Origin: Alphaproteobacteria bacterium
GTDB taxonomy: Bacteria; Pseudomonadota; Alphaproteobacteria; DSM-16000; Inquilinaceae
DNA length: 6,852 nucleotides
Direction of reading: 5' to 3'
Assembly: GCA_029263555.1 (NCBI GenBank)
Contig: JAJUFW010000161.1
Location: 1 to 6,852, forward strand
Within the stretch, counting starts at the first letter, position 1; each line of letters starts with the position of its first letter. Positions 5,903-6,852 of this stretch are shown here, one piece after another. A model generated the notes under the pieces. It searched no databases. It saw only the letters and a program-made list of their open reading frames with translations, and was not told the DNA's origin. The translations under genes were made by a program, and so were the position numbers.

Positions 5903-6436
5903 ATGAAGGCAGGCACCTATGAGCTGAGCCGTCCGCTTTCCGTCGAGACGCTGGGGGTCGAGCCGGTCATCCGGACGATTACGGCCAGCCCTGAGGAACT
6001 CGAGGCGCTGGCGCGCCGCTTCTCGCTACCCGAGCTCAAGAGCTTCGTCGCGACGCTGACCGTCCACCGCCGGAATCACGGCCGGCTGATATCGGTGAAG
6101 GGCGAGCTGAAGGCCGAACCCGTGCAGATCTGCGTGGTCACCCTGGAGCCGTTCCTCAATTCCGTCGAGGACAGTTTCGAGATAACGTTCACCACGGACC
6201 CGGCCGCCGCAGTCTCGGAGGTGGAGATCGACCCGGAAAGCCTGGACGAGCCCGAGCCGCTGGAGGGCGGGACCCTTGACCTGGGAGAGCTTGCCGCCCA
6301 ATTTCTGTCCCTTGCTCTCGACCCGCATCCGCGCAAACCTGGGGTCGAGTTCGACTACCGAGGCGACGAGGCCGAGGACGAGGGAACGCGGAATCCGTTC
6401 GAGGTCCTCAAGAAGCTGAAGTCCGACCAGCACTAG
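5903..6436 (+). CDS. YceD/DUF177 family protein
   Basis: A 177 aa DUF177 (YceD) protein. E. coli YceD is linked to accumulation of 23S rRNA, and genes of this family commonly sit before rpmF and plsX, as here. The sequence shows the family's central 'VQICVVTLEPF' (74-84), an acidic low-complexity linker with many Glu/Asp (about 105-125), 'DLGELAAQFLSLALDPHPRK' (126-145), and the C-terminal signature 'NPFEVLKKLK' (164-173). The central motif holds a single Cys (C77) rather than the two-cysteine form seen in many gammaproteobacterial relatives; I take this as the alphaproteobacterial version. The ATG at 5903 follows the chaperone stop by one base, and GGAGGGG at 5892-5898 in the upstream gene is its Shine-Dalgarno. 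A cytoplasmic role in ribosome assembly is inferred. Confidence 0.9.
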   Translation: MKAGTYELSRPLSVETLGVEPVIRTITASPEELEALARRFSLPELKSFVATLTVHRRNHGRLISVKGELKAEPVQICVVTLEPFLNSVEDSFEITFTTDPAAAVSEVEIDPESLDEPEPLEGGTLDLGELAAQFLSLALDPHPRKPGVEFDYRGDEAEDEGTRNPFEVLKKLKSDQH

Positions 6437-6452
6437 GCGAAGTCCTTCGTGC

Positions 6453-6481
6453 TTGCCCCCACGGGTCTTTTCCATTAAGAC
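6453..6481 (+). promoter_or_regulatory. Weak candidate promoter for rpmF
   Basis: TTGCCC (6453-6458, 4 of 6 to TTGACA) and TAAGAC (6476-6481, 3 of 6 to TATAAT) are 17 bases apart in the gap before rpmF. If real, transcription would begin near 6488, just before the hairpin at 6494-6519, which would then be in the rpmF leader. The match is weak. Confidence 0.25.
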
Positions 6482-6493
6482 ACCGGGTCGCGC

Positions 6494-6519
6494 AGGCGGC
6501 CTCTCCGGGGCCGCCTTTT
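6494..6519 (+). terminator. Terminator/attenuator hairpin before rpmF
   Basis: AGGCGGCC (6494-6501) pairs perfectly with GGCCGCCT (6509-6516) across a 7-base loop and is followed by a T-run (6516-6519, four T). It has the form of an intrinsic terminator, though with a short T-run. It ends only 21 bases before the rpmF ATG, inside the 104-base gap after DUF177. It may partly uncouple rpmF-plsX from the upstream genes or act as a leader attenuator. Another small hairpin, CGAAG-TC-CTTCG (6438-6449), sits immediately after the DUF177 stop. Confidence 0.6.
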
Positions 6520-6540
6520 GAAATCGAAAGTAACTGAACC

Positions 6541-6726
6541 ATGGCAGTTCCGAAGAAAAAGACGTCGAAGTCCCGCCGCGACATGCGCCGGTCTCACCAT
6601 GCCCTGTCCGCCGGCGCGCACGCGGAGTGCCCGAACTGCGGCGAACTGAAGCGGCCGCATCACGTGTGTGGCGCCTGCGGCCATTACGACGGCCGCGAGG
6701 TGGTGGAAGCTGCTGCCGAAGCGTAG
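6541..6726 (+). CDS. rpmF: 50S ribosomal protein L32, zinc-binding form
   Basis: Ribosomal protein L32 (bL32), 61 aa, a component of the large subunit near the peptide exit side. It starts with the hallmark 'MAVPKKKTSKSRRDMRRSHH' (1-20), in which the Met is normally removed. It carries the four-cysteine zinc motif C30-P-N-C33 ... C43-G-A-C46, so it is the zinc-containing (C+) version rather than the C- paralogue that many bacteria make under zinc limitation. The C-terminal tail is short and alanine-rich ('VEAAAEA'). The Shine-Dalgarno is not strong; GAAAGTAA (6525-6532) precedes the ATG. DUF177-rpmF-plsX is a conserved arrangement that joins ribosome synthesis to the start of lipid synthesis. 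Confidence 0.97.
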   Translation: MAVPKKKTSKSRRDMRRSHHALSAGAHAECPNCGELKRPHHVCGACGHYDGREVVEAAAEA

Positions 6727-6758
6727 CCGTATGGGCGATGCGGAAGCGGGCGTGAATC

Positions 6759-6852
6759 ATGACAGTACGTGCCCCGTCGGGGCGGCTTACCATCGCGCTT
6801 GATGCCATGGGGGGCGACAAGGCCCCCGATATGGTCATCGCCGGCGCGGAGA
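6759..6852 (+). CDS. plsX: Phosphate acyltransferase PlsX, N-terminal part
   Basis: The first 31 codons of PlsX, cut by the right edge. PlsX makes acyl-phosphate from acyl-ACP, which PlsY then uses to acylate glycerol-3-phosphate, the first step of phospholipid synthesis; it is a peripheral membrane enzyme. The signature 'IALDAMGGDKAPDMVIAGA' (residues 12-30) is unmistakable. ATG 6759 is chosen because it lies just before this motif; an ATG at 6731 and a GTG at 6752 are in another frame that soon stops. It follows rpmF by 32 bases, with a modest purine-rich stretch (GGAAGCGGG, 6742-6750) upstream, so the two are probably cotranscribed. Confidence 0.95.
   Translation, partial: MTVRAPSGRLTIALDAMGGDKAPDMVIAGAE

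Noticed and set aside
6026..6838. Minus-strand open frame of 270 codons opposite DUF177, rpmF and plsX
   Set aside because: It runs antisense through three well-identified genes and their terminator hairpin, and its product is low-complexity and Arg-rich; a GC-content artefact.
1..6852. Search for CRISPR arrays, tRNA or rRNA genes, insertion sequences, phage or defence genes
   Set aside because: No regularly spaced repeats, no tRNA-like folds noticed, and no transposase or defence-domain motifs; all substantial coding space is filled by conserved housekeeping genes.

Overview
The window is a dense, GC-rich stretch of bacterial chromosome with the gene content and order of an alphaproteobacterium, most plausibly a member of the Rhodospirillales or a related group. 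The grounds are the run nusB-thiL-(FliL-like)-hppA, then bamE, a ubiquinol-cytochrome c chaperone, a YceD/DUF177 protein, rpmF and plsX. The CBP3-type chaperone of the bc1 complex and the 'CVVTLEP' form of DUF177 fit the same group. The exact genus cannot be read from this sequence.

Layout, left to right. Positions 1-195 are the C-terminal end of ribH (lumazine synthase), then nusB (antitermination factor) and thiL (thiamine-phosphate kinase) follow on the plus strand; nusB and thiL are 3 bases apart. After a 100-base gap lies a small membrane-anchored FliL-like protein (1826-2272). A 286-base gap with a strikingly AT-rich centre and a candidate extended -10 promoter precedes hppA (2559-4652), a membrane proton-pumping pyrophosphatase whose GNTTK signature predicts K+ independence. 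On the minus strand, convergent with hppA, is bamE (4718-5203), an outer-membrane assembly lipoprotein. Divergent from bamE is a second plus-strand block: ubiquinol-cytochrome c chaperone (TTG start), DUF177/YceD, rpmF (zinc-binding L32) and the first 31 codons of plsX.

The genes are housekeeping: riboflavin and thiamine cofactor synthesis, transcription antitermination, energy recovery from pyrophosphate, outer-membrane biogenesis, respiratory complex III assembly, ribosome assembly and the start of phospholipid synthesis. I see no phage, transposon, CRISPR, toxin-antitoxin or defence system, and no novel multi-gene system. The points worth a second look are mainly regulatory: a near-consensus CtrA-type box before the isolated FliL-like gene, a terminator-like hairpin directly before rpmF, a run of three inverted repeats in the bamE leader, and an 18-base palindrome between ribH and nusB.
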